Assembly (NCBI GenBank): GCA_963701675.1
Contig: OY969623.1
Coordinates: 248,001 to 312,000, forward strand
Origin: G963701675 sp963701675
GTDB taxonomy: Bacteria > Planctomycetota > Planctomycetia > Gemmatales > Gemmataceae
Direction: 5' to 3'
DNA: 64,000 nt
The notes beneath the pieces were generated by a model. It worked only from the letters and a program-made list of their open reading frames with translations. It was not told where the DNA came from and did no database searches. Of this stretch, positions 1-10,906 are shown piece by piece. The position numbers were made by a program, and so were the translations under genes. How positions within the stretch are numbered: the stretch's first letter is position 1; every line of letters begins with the position of its first letter.

Positions 1-859
1 CGACGGCCGTGGCGGCAAGCACCACGAGGTAGCGGGTTTCGATGGGCGAGGCCATGGTCTGCCAGTAGGCCCGCGTGATTTCCCACGAGTCGCGTACATA
101 GCGTTGGAAAGGATTCGGAACAAAATGAGAAGCAACCACCGCGCCGGCGCCAAGAACAGTGACGAAGCCGGCGCCTATCAGTCGACGGCGCATGCTTTGC
201 GACTCAACGTTCGAAGGGCCCAACGTCCAGACGAGGCCGGCGATGATGCAAAGGAAAAACGCGGCGAATGCCACTGCGCCCAAATCGAAAAACATGGCCA
301 TGAGCACCGGTGCCGCGAGTGCCCAAACGAGGTAGGCGCCGAATCGCCACGGCCCGCGCGCTGAACCGAGCCAGTAGCCGCAGACGATTGCAACCAGCAG
401 ACCGAGCGTTGGCAGGATTTCGGAGAACGGCCAGAGAACTATCCACAGCAGGTAAGCCCACACCCGCCACGAGAGTGGTGCACCCGTTAAGGCAAGCACC
501 CACCAAAGTATGACCTTTGTGATTGCCGTTGTGAGAACGTTATGCCAGCGCAACACCGACGCTATGTCTTGGGGTCCGGAAGCAGCCCATGCCCCATAGA
601 TCCATTGAGAAAGCGGTCCATATTCAGAAATGAAATCCCGACCGCAGAACTGGCCGCGGACCGCCTTTAGGGCTGGTTCGGCGGCAGCCGTCGAGTCAAG
701 TATGCCGGTGTATGCGTATACCTCTTGGCCGGTCGCGAAAACCTCGAAGGGAGCGCTTAACAGAAGTCCCGCGATGACGACAAGGCCGCCGATGAGCTTT
801 TGGGTAAGATCAGCGTATCGGCCGCTTCGCGATGGACTGACAACCTGGGCTCGATTCAT
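1..859 (-). CDS. Multi-pass membrane protein, N-terminal fragment (runs off left edge)
   Basis: An open frame starts at the ATG at 859-857 and reads to base 1 without a stop, giving at least 286 residues. The translation begins MNRAQVVSPSRSGRYADLTQ and soon enters a hydrophobic helix (GGLVVIAGLLLSAPF). A soluble stretch with EYGPLSQWIYG follows, then several Trp/Leu/Ala-rich helices (for example LLWIVLWPFSEILPTLGLLVAIVCGYWLG). The EYGPL stretch after the first helix recalls loops in planctomycete membrane glycosyltransferase-like proteins, but no catalytic motif is visible in this part. It is divergent from the gene at 1095. The role is unknown; export or envelope-sugar work is only a guess. 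Confidence 0.7.
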   Translation of the reverse strand, partial: MNRAQVVSPSRSGRYADLTQKLIGGLVVIAGLLLSAPFEVFATGQEVYAYTGILDSTAAAEPALKAVRGQFCGRDFISEYGPLSQWIYGAWAASGPQDIASVLRWHNVLTTAITKVILWWVLALTGAPLSWRVWAYLLWIVLWPFSEILPTLGLLVAIVCGYWLGSARGPWRFGAYLVWALAAPVLMAMFFDLGAVAFAAFFLCIIAGLVWTLGPSNVESQSMRRRLIGAGFVTVLGAGAVVASHFVPNPFQRYVRDSWEITRAYWQTMASPIETRYLVVLAATAV

Positions 860-1094
860 CGTCCGGCGTCACTATTTGAAGATGTTGCATGCTCGCTGCG
901 CTTCGGCAGGAAGTGCGATAATAGCGTAGTTATTGGCAAAAGTCTATCAGCAGTGAGAAAAACCGCCGGTGCCCAGAACATCGCGCATCGCCAGAGGCAC
1001 GGGATGCAAGTAAGTGTGAATACGACCGCGGTGTTTGCCGTCTTTACAGAAGATTTGTTATCAACGAAAGAACCGGCGCCTGGAGTGAGAATAC

Positions 1095-2201
1095 ATGATC
1101 GCGTGTCATATCTTCCTGGCCGTTGCCATCGTAAACGGTTCGTTCGACGAGTCGATTGCGACTCTCCGCGCGGTGGGGCCGAACGGCGATGGGTCGGCGG
1201 CAGCGGCGAAGGCGTGGACGGTGGTGGCGTCGGCCGAGGCCAGTCAAGTCCCCGCCATCCTGGCGGCAATGGACGGCGCGAATCCAGTGGCGCGGAATTG
1301 GCTTCGCTCGGCAATCGATCAAGTATGCGAATCGACGCGCCGTCAGGGCAAGTCGCTTCCCTCAAAAGAACTGGAAGCGTTCTTGCGCGACACCAAGCAC
1401 CAGCCGCAGGCCCGCCGGCTTGCTTATGATCTGCTCGTGGAATCGGATGCCAAGCTGGCCGACCAATTCCTACCGACGCTTCTTGACGATCCAAGCCTCG
1501 AGCTTCGTCGTGATGCCGTCGCGTTGGTTTTGGAACAGGCGGAAAAGCTCTCCACCGACAACAAGAAAGATGCCGTGGCAAAGTTTCAGACGGCGCTCGC
1601 CTCGGCCCGCGATTTTGACCAAATCAACCGTGCCGCGCACCGGCTCCGCGAACTGGGTGAACCAACCGACCTGGCGGCACATTTAGGGATGATCGTGGAA
1701 TGGAAACTCATCGGTCCGTTTCCGAACGCCGAACAGAAGGGTGTCAACGAGGTCTATCCACCTGAGCGGAAGATCGATTTCACGGAAGAAATGGACGGCA
1801 AGAACGGCAAGGTCAAATGGACTGATTTCGTTTCGAAGGACCTTACGGGATTGATCGACTTGAACATCGGTGTTGGGCAGCACCTGGATTCCGTCGCCTA
1901 CGCCGCCGCGGAGTTCCATAGTGACAAGGCTCAAGACATTGAAATTCGGCTTGGCTGCTTCACGGCGTTCAAGCTGTTTGTGAACGGCAAGCTCGTCCTG
2001 GACCGAGGTGATGCGTACACTGGAATGCGCCTCGACCATTATGTTGCGAAAGCACACCTTCAACCGGGAAGAAATGTCATTCTGGTCAAAGCCTGCCAGG
2101 ACGATCCGCCGGCGCCGCTGCCGAAGCAGTGGCGATTCATGCTTCGAGTTTGTGATGCCGGCGGTAAGGCCATACTCTCGACCACGCGAAAACCCACTTA
2201 G
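1095..2201 (+). CDS. Hypothetical exported protein: helical repeats plus beta-sandwich
   Basis: The 368-residue product starts with a short hydrophobic stretch (MIACHIFLAVAIVNG) that could be a signal peptide. Residues about 15-195 are Ala/Leu-rich and look like stacked helical (HEAT-like) repeats. Residues about 200-365 (from LIGPFPN onward) look like a carbohydrate-binding-type beta-sandwich with phrases such as FKLFVNGKLVLDRG and LQPGRNVILVKACQ, common in planctomycete secreted proteins. GGAG lies about 9 bases before the ATG. The PQQ-propeller gene begins 18 bases after the stop, so the two are probably co-transcribed. Function is not known. Confidence 0.75.
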   Translation: MIACHIFLAVAIVNGSFDESIATLRAVGPNGDGSAAAAKAWTVVASAEASQVPAILAAMDGANPVARNWLRSAIDQVCESTRRQGKSLPSKELEAFLRDTKHQPQARRLAYDLLVESDAKLADQFLPTLLDDPSLELRRDAVALVLEQAEKLSTDNKKDAVAKFQTALASARDFDQINRAAHRLRELGEPTDLAAHLGMIVEWKLIGPFPNAEQKGVNEVYPPERKIDFTEEMDGKNGKVKWTDFVSKDLTGLIDLNIGVGQHLDSVAYAAAEFHSDKAQDIEIRLGCFTAFKLFVNGKLVLDRGDAYTGMRLDHYVAKAHLQPGRNVILVKACQDDPPAPLPKQWRFMLRVCDAGGKAILSTTRKPT

Positions 2202-2219
2202 ACACTGGAGCGACTCGAA

Positions 2220-3431
2220 ATGCGATGCGGATGGTACGTTATCTTGGCCGGACTCGGGTTGTTGTTGACGGCGTCGGATTGGCGCCAATTTCGAGGTTCG
2301 GATCTCACCGGCATTGCGGGCGACGCTGCCTTTCCCGTCCGTTTCGCCGCCGATCAGAACATTGCATGGAAGGCGCCGTTGAGCGGTCGAGGCCCGTCAA
2401 GCCCGATTGTCGTCGGCGAACGTGTTTTCATCACGGCATCCGGCGGGCCGCGAAACGATCACCTCTACGTCTTCGCATTCGACGCACGCACAGGTGAAAA
2501 GCTCTGGCGTCGAACATTGTGGGGCACCGGGCCTGTTGCCTCGCACCCCAAATCAAGCATGGCCGCCCCGACTCCGGCGAGCGACGGCAAATGTGTAGTC
2601 GCTCTCTTCGGCACCAACGACCTCGCGTGCCTTGATATGGACGGGCGAGTTCTGTGGATTCGGGCGCTCCATGAAGAGCACCCCGGCGCCACGGATGGCC
2701 GCGGGCTGGCGTCTTCGCCGATCATCATCGGCGACGTTGTCATCGTTCACGTGGAGAATCAGAACGTTTCGTTCGCCGTCGCCATCGACATCAAGACGGG
2801 CGTCAATCGCTGGCGCATCGATCGGCCAAGAGAGATTTGTTGGACGACGCCGATTGCCATTCCCGGTCAAACCGCGGCGGACAACCTGGCATTGCTGCAA
2901 GGAATGACGAAACTCACGGCCGTCGATGTACGCACCGGCCGGGAAGTCTGGAGCCTGGAGCGCACGTCCGACCCTATCGCATCGAGCAGCGTGGCAGGAA
3001 ACCTGCTTTTCGTGCCGGGTGACAAAGGATTGGCCGGATACGAGCTTCAGCCTGATGGCAAGGCGCCCAAGCTTCTTTGGGAAGAGACCAAACTGAATCC
3101 GACCACGGCGAGTCCGGTGGTGATCGGCGACCGGGTTTACGCGCTCCGACAGAACGTGCTGGCAACCGGCGACGTTCGAACCGGAGCCGTCAAAGGACAG
3201 CTACGGTTGAAAGGCCCGTTTAGTGCTTCCATTGTCGCCGCGGGCGGCTTGCTCTACTGCGTCAATGAAGCAGGGGAGGTACACGTCGTAAAGCCAAATG
3301 ACAGCGACGGCGAGGTGCTTGCCAAGAACGAACTTTCCGCCACCGTTCTGGCGACCCCGGCCGCTGCCAACGGCGCCCTCTACATCCGCGACGATGGTTA
3401 CCTGGTAAAGATCGCCGACACGGGCAACTAG
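2220..3431 (+). CDS. PQQ-like beta-propeller repeat protein (BamB-like)
   Basis: The 403-residue product has an N-terminal hydrophobic segment (YVILAGLGLLLTA), then the WRQFRGSDLTGIAG phrase that often opens planctomycete PQQ-repeat proteins. Repeated blades follow, with patterns such as LYVFAFDARTGEKLWRR, VDVRTGREVWSLER and VYALRQNVLATGDVRTG, as in the PQQ_2 family. Such propellers usually scaffold protein contacts in the periplasm or at the membrane; enzymatic PQQ use is not indicated, because no dehydrogenase motifs are seen. GGAG precedes the ATG by about ten bases. Its stop is one base from the stop of the convergent S9 peptidase gene. Confidence 0.85.
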   Translation: MRCGWYVILAGLGLLLTASDWRQFRGSDLTGIAGDAAFPVRFAADQNIAWKAPLSGRGPSSPIVVGERVFITASGGPRNDHLYVFAFDARTGEKLWRRTLWGTGPVASHPKSSMAAPTPASDGKCVVALFGTNDLACLDMDGRVLWIRALHEEHPGATDGRGLASSPIIIGDVVIVHVENQNVSFAVAIDIKTGVNRWRIDRPREICWTTPIAIPGQTAADNLALLQGMTKLTAVDVRTGREVWSLERTSDPIASSSVAGNLLFVPGDKGLAGYELQPDGKAPKLLWEETKLNPTTASPVVIGDRVYALRQNVLATGDVRTGAVKGQLRLKGPFSASIVAAGGLLYCVNEAGEVHVVKPNDSDGEVLAKNELSATVLATPAAANGALYIRDDGYLVKIADTGN

Positions 3432-3432
3432 A

Positions 3433-6504
<3,072 letters not shown>

Positions 6505-6525
6505 AGGTTGAAGTTTAGGACGTCA

Positions 6526-6556
6526 TAGGTGGGTTCCGAAGACTCCACCCACCCTA
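6526..6556 (-). terminator. Hairpin between gpx and the S9 peptidase gene
   Basis: TAGGTGGGT at 6526-6534 pairs with ACCCACC(C)TA at 6547-6556, leaving a 12-base loop containing GAAGACTC. It lies downstream of the glutathione peroxidase stop and upstream of the peptidase start on the same strand, so it may end gpx transcription. There is no clear T-run. The wording resembles the longer GTAGGGTG inverted repeat at 34115. Confidence 0.4.
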
Positions 6557-6570
6557 CAATCCTGACAAGA

Positions 6571-7155
6571 TTATTTTCGCTTGAGTTCCGCCTCGATCGC
6601 CTTGGTCAACTCCGGCGATTCCGGTTTGACCGTTGGCTCGAAACGGCCCACGACCTGCCCGTCGCGACTAATCAGGAACTTCGTGAAGTTCCATTTGATT
6701 TCACCCGCGTGCTTCGGGTCGGTTTCTTTCGACGTCAAGTACTGGTAGAGCGGAGAGATGCCGTCGCCTTTTACGACCACTTTCGCCATCATTGGAAATG
6801 TGACCTTGTACTTGGTTTTGCAGAACTCGGCGATCTCCTCGTTTGTACCGGGCTCTTGCCGGCCGAATTCGTTTGCCGGCACGCCGATGACCACGAGTCC
6901 GTCGTTGCCGTACTGTTCGTGAAGTTTTTGCAGGCCCTGGTACTGGGGAGTATAGCCACACTTGCTCGCGACGTTGACGAAAAGGACGACCTTACCTTGG
7001 TGTTGTGCAAGGTCGACTTCCTTGCCGTCGAGGCTTTTCATCTTGAAATTGAGTACCGGCGGCACTTTCCTATCTCCTTTTTCTTGTCCGAGGGCAACCA
7101 TCGACGCGGAGGCCCAAACAGACAATCCAACCGTCCAACAGATGACGCGATGCAT
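6571..7155 (-). CDS. Glutathione peroxidase family thiol peroxidase, exported
   Basis: The start chosen is the ATG at 7155 (MHRVICWTVGLSVWASASMV), which has GGAG seven bases upstream and gives a signal peptide; the longer frame to 7191 lacks these. The 194-residue product shows the GPx landmarks: peroxidatic Cys in NVASKCGYTPQYQGL (selenocysteine replaced by Cys), the GVPANEFGRQEPGTNEEI block, and WNFTKFLI near the C-terminus. Family members of this Cys type usually reduce lipid or hydrogen peroxides with thioredoxin rather than glutathione. Export would place it in the periplasm or at the outer membrane. Confidence 0.93.
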   Translation of the reverse strand: MHRVICWTVGLSVWASASMVALGQEKGDRKVPPVLNFKMKSLDGKEVDLAQHQGKVVLFVNVASKCGYTPQYQGLQKLHEQYGNDGLVVIGVPANEFGRQEPGTNEEIAEFCKTKYKVTFPMMAKVVVKGDGISPLYQYLTSKETDPKHAGEIKWNFTKFLISRDGQVVGRFEPTVKPESPELTKAIEAELKRK

Positions 7156-7372
7156 GGTGATTTCTCCAAGAATGGCTGCAGGCGTGGTCACAGAGCCGTG
7201 CGGGTCGTTTCAGCCCATGATATTACGGTATCGGCCCATCGGCCAAGAGCACATGAATCTATAGACTTGGCCGGCGGGGCGAAGCATCTGAAAAAATCTT
7301 GTACAATTCCGCCCATTTCGTGGCACTATACTAGAGCCGACCAACCGACGCGAAAATGCGAGGTGGACGAAC

Positions 7373-10300
7373 ATGCCTGCTGCCGGAACCGCGAACATAC
7401 TGCGACTCCTTAGGAAGCTGACCGATGTCCGCGAAGAGGAGAACGCGTCCGATGCCGACCTGATTCACCGCTTCGTTCGCATGAATGATCGGGCGGCATT
7501 GACGACGCTGCTCGAACGGCATGGGCCGATGGTGTACGGTGTATGTCATCGCCTGCTCGGCAATGACGCGGACGCCGATGATGTCTTTCAAGCGACGTTC
7601 CTGGTTTTGATTCGTCGCGCCGGTTCCATCCGCCGGGCACAATCGTTGGGCAGTTGGCTGCATGGTGTCGCCCTTCGCCTCGCTCAACGCGCGCGTGCGG
7701 ACGCCTGTCGCCGGCAAAGACATCAATCCCTGCTCGCCAAGCCCACCGATAGCAATCGGTGGGCTTGTCCAGACATCCGACAAATTCTGGACGAAGAGGT
7801 GGAACGTCTGCACGAAAAGTATCGAGCGCCCGTCGTGTTGTGTTATTTCGAAGGAAAGACCATTGCCGAAGCGGCCGAGCAACTCGGCTGGCCGCACGGC
7901 ACGGTGTGCGGGCGATTGGCGCGGGCACGTGCTCGGCTTAAATGGCGTTTGACCCGCCGCGGATTGGCGCCTGTGGTCGGGACCGCTGCCTTGCCGATTG
8001 CGTCATCGGAACTTTTGGCCACCGTCCCACCCACACTGCTATCAACGAGCATCCAATTGGCCTCTCTGTTGGCTTCACCGGAGGCTGCATCGGTGGCAGG
8101 TCTGTCAGGATCCGTCGCCGCGCTGGTGGAAGGCGCCATGAAAACGTTGTTGATCACCAAGGTCAAGGCCGCCGCCGTCTTGATGACGGTAGGTATCGTG
8201 ATGACCGGCACCGCCGTGTGGGCAACCCATTGGTTTGCACCGCAAGCGAAGGCTGTTGATCAGGAAGAAAAAGCGAAGCAAGATCAAGCGGTCGGCACCG
8301 CACGCGGCCCTCGCGTCGATGTCTACGGCGACCCCATACCGGCGGAGGCCATCTCGCGCCTCGGAACCTTGCGCTTTCGGCACGGCGATTTCGTGGGTTT
8401 CCTCCGCTATTCTGCCGATGGAAAGCGCCTGATATCGCAGGGAGGGGACGGCGTCCGAATCTGGGATGCCGCCAGCGGCAAGGAGCTACACACACTGGCC
8501 AAAGAAGCGGCGGGAGGCGGCAATTGGCATTACGCTTCCGTCTCGCCAGATGGCAAGACGCTGGCAACCGCGAATGACTCTGGAATGAACCTGTGGAAAA
8601 TCGCGGACGCGACACTGTTTCGTTCCAAAGCTGGCGGCAAATACTATCAGGTTGAGTTCTCCCCCGACGGCACGTCCATCCTCACGTTGCGTTATTCTGA
8701 AAGGCCGTATGAACAGATACTTGAACTAATTGAGATGAAGACCGGGTCAAGCATTTGGTCCACTCCGATTACTGATATGCAAGCAATGCTCGGCAGGTTC
8801 GCAAATAACGGGAAGTCGATATTTCTGGCCGGCACCGTCCGAAAGGGCGACAAACACCTTGCCCAGATCCGGGACACCCAGACGGGCAGAGAAGAACAAG
8901 AAATCGACCTCGGCAACAGCGACCCGTCTTACATGGCAGCTTCACCGGATGGATCGTTGGTAGCCGTAGGTTGCCGTGAGCGGGGCGGCGAGGACTTCAA
9001 CGATCACGTTCGTGTATTCGAGATGCCGAGCGGCAAACAACGGTTCCAAATCCAGTCGCCGCCGGAGCAAGATCCGATGCGGCAGAAGATCTTCTCATCA
9101 CTGCTCTTCACCCGCGATGGGAAGTCACTCATTACAGCGTGTGGCAGCGACGCCCTTGTATTTTGGGACATGGCAACCGGTAACGAACAGAAGCGGCTCG
9201 GTCGTCACATGACCGCCGCGCGGGACCTGACGTTTTCGCCGGACGGTAAACATTTGGCTGTCGCACGTATTGCCGACGTGAAAATTGTCGACATGACAAC
9301 CGGCGCCCACGTGATTCCCCTGGCGGACCATGTATGGGGAGTGAATTTTGCAACGCTGGCGGCGGCTGGAAAAACGGCGACCACGATCGCCGGCTTATCT
9401 GTCGTCACTTGGGACGTGGCAACCGGCAAGGAAATCAAACGGCACGTGATGGACCAGAAATCGGCGATCGAACAATGGTCCGGACTAAGTCGTGACGGGC
9501 GAACGGCCTACCGAGTCAACAATGCGGAGAAATCACTTTACATTGTGAATCTCAGTACCGGATCGCAAACCGGGCCGATTGCGTTGGAAGGGGAAGGAAA
9601 GTGGGCGTGGTTCGCCGGCGCTTCACCGGACCGAAAACTGTTGGCGTCGTTCAACCAGTCCAACAAGACTTTTAGTTTGATCGACGGCACAACCGGAAAG
9701 GTCGTGCAGAAGCTCCACGACCCTGGACTGAATCTGCGACGAGTACATTTCACTTCGGATGGAAAAACGCTGGTGGCCTGTTGCGCCGACCATACCGCCC
9801 AGTTCTGGGATGTCGCCAGTGGAACAAAGATCCGGCAAATCGGACCGATGGGACAGGCCAACTCGCAAGGCGATATTGGATACGCCAAAGGCGGCGGCAT
9901 CGGCAACGAGTCCGCGTTGTCGCCGGACGGAAAACAGCTCGCCGCCGGCAGCAACCAGCGATGCCTCGTGCTTTTCGATACGACGACGGGCCAGGAAATC
10001 CGCCGGAGTGAACCGTTGCCAAACGGCGTCGACAAACTTGCCTTCAGCGCCGACGGCCGCATGATCCTCTGCAACGAATGGCGCGATCCTGTTATCCATC
10101 TGTTCGAGGTTGCCACAGCCAAACGACGTCACAGCCTTAGTGGCCACCGCGGTGGTTGCAACGTGTTTGGCTTTTCACCTGAAAGCAGCCGTCTCATCTC
10201 CGGCAGTTGGGACGGCACGGCACTCGTCTGGGACCTTACTGGTCGACTCAGCGATCCCGAATGGAGCAAGGCGCTTAGTGAAACAGAACTGGATGCGTGT

Positions 10301-10798
10301 TGGGCAGAGCTTGCCGGCGAAGATGCGGAAAAGGCATATCGAGCCGTCCGCCGCATGGCATCCACGCCCGATGCTTCGGCGACGTTCCTTCGGAAGCGAA
10401 TGAAGCCGACGCCCCAAGTAGACGAGGCACGGATCGCGCGGCTCATCGTGGACTTGGACAGCGATAAGTTCGAAACCCGTGCCGCCGCCTTCAACGAACT
10501 AAAGAGCATGAGCGAAACCGCTCAGGACTACCTCAATAAGGCCATTCAATCGAATCCGCCTTCGGAATCCCGTCGCCGCTTGCAGCAGATCGTTGACGAA
10601 ATCGCGCAGCAATCCCGGCATCTTTCACCGGAAGCACGGCAGGTCATTCGTGCCATCGAGGTTCTGGAACTTTCTGGCATTCCGGCCGCGTGGGACGTTC
10701 TCGGTGCACTCGCCAAGGGCGCGGCGACGGCGCGGCAAACGAAAGAGGCCAAGGCAGCGTTGGACCGCGTTGAACGCGTGAAATTATCATTTGACTAA
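7373..10798 (+). CDS. ECF sigma factor fused to a WD40 propeller and planctomycete tail domain
   Basis: One 1141-residue frame joins several modules. Sigma region 2 lies at about residues 25-106 (DLIHRFVRMNDRAALTTLL, DDVFQATFLVL, WLHGVALRLA) and sigma region 4 at about 149-193 (YRAPVVLCYFEGKTIAEAAE and HGTVCGRLARARARLK). A single membrane helix follows at about 266-287 (AAAVLMTVGIVMTGTAVWATHW), then WD40-type blades at about 330-955 (SADGKRLISQGGDGVRIWD and similar). The helical tail (about 960-1141) is of a kind common in planctomycete WD40/PQQ proteins. A GAGGTGG box precedes the ATG. Planctomycete-specific ECF groups with C-terminal WD40 extensions are known. The membrane helix implies that the propeller lies outside and the sigma part inside, so release or conformational signalling would be needed (inference). 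Confidence 0.93.
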   Translation: MPAAGTANILRLLRKLTDVREEENASDADLIHRFVRMNDRAALTTLLERHGPMVYGVCHRLLGNDADADDVFQATFLVLIRRAGSIRRAQSLGSWLHGVALRLAQRARADACRRQRHQSLLAKPTDSNRWACPDIRQILDEEVERLHEKYRAPVVLCYFEGKTIAEAAEQLGWPHGTVCGRLARARARLKWRLTRRGLAPVVGTAALPIASSELLATVPPTLLSTSIQLASLLASPEAASVAGLSGSVAALVEGAMKTLLITKVKAAAVLMTVGIVMTGTAVWATHWFAPQAKAVDQEEKAKQDQAVGTARGPRVDVYGDPIPAEAISRLGTLRFRHGDFVGFLRYSADGKRLISQGGDGVRIWDAASGKELHTLAKEAAGGGNWHYASVSPDGKTLATANDSGMNLWKIADATLFRSKAGGKYYQVEFSPDGTSILTLRYSERPYEQILELIEMKTGSSIWSTPITDMQAMLGRFANNGKSIFLAGTVRKGDKHLAQIRDTQTGREEQEIDLGNSDPSYMAASPDGSLVAVGCRERGGEDFNDHVRVFEMPSGKQRFQIQSPPEQDPMRQKIFSSLLFTRDGKSLITACGSDALVFWDMATGNEQKRLGRHMTAARDLTFSPDGKHLAVARIADVKIVDMTTGAHVIPLADHVWGVNFATLAAAGKTATTIAGLSVVTWDVATGKEIKRHVMDQKSAIEQWSGLSRDGRTAYRVNNAEKSLYIVNLSTGSQTGPIALEGEGKWAWFAGASPDRKLLASFNQSNKTFSLIDGTTGKVVQKLHDPGLNLRRVHFTSDGKTLVACCADHTAQFWDVASGTKIRQIGPMGQANSQGDIGYAKGGGIGNESALSPDGKQLAAGSNQRCLVLFDTTTGQEIRRSEPLPNGVDKLAFSADGRMILCNEWRDPVIHLFEVATAKRRHSLSGHRGGCNVFGFSPESSRLISGSWDGTALVWDLTGRLSDPEWSKALSETELDACWAELAGEDAEKAYRAVRRMASTPDASATFLRKRMKPTPQVDEARIARLIVDLDSDKFETRAAAFNELKSMSETAQDYLNKAIQSNPPSESRRRLQQIVDEIAQQSRHLSPEARQVIRAIEVLELSGIPAAWDVLGALAKGAATARQTKEAKAALDRVERVKLSFD
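7738..7767. repeat. Perfect 13-bp palindrome inside the ECF sigma linker
   Basis: CAAGCCCACCGAT (7738-7750), loop AGCA, then ATCGGTGGGCTTG (7755-7767). It encodes about residues 122-132, the linker between sigma regions 2 and 4 (AKPTDSNRWAC), so it does not disturb either DNA-contact domain. It resembles the palindrome that overlaps the sucD stop and is best explained as an in-frame REP-like insertion. Confidence 0.75.
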
Positions 10799-10821
10799 CA
10801 TCACACGAGCGACGATCCAAC

Positions 10822-10906
10822 GGTTAGCCGCGACGCGGAGTCTTCGGAGCGGAGCGCGTGAGGTAACACCGCGCTCCGCTCCGAAGACTTCGCGTCGCGG
10901 CTAACC
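10822..10906. terminator. 37-bp-arm inverted repeat between the ECF-WD40 gene and gyrA, overlapping the gyrA stop
   Basis: The left arm 10822-10858 (GGTTAGCCGCGACGCGGAGT...) and right arm 10870-10906 are complementary except for one G-T pair, with an 11-base loop. The gyrA stop codon (10901-10903) lies inside the right arm. The genes converge here, so the structure could terminate both. There is no T-run, and its size and text suggest a mobile REP-like repeat used as a terminator. Confidence 0.7.

Noticed and set aside
856..1581. A 241-residue minus-strand frame covering the start of the gene at 1095.
   Set aside because: Its translation is Arg/Pro-rich without domains, and it overlaps two better supported genes.
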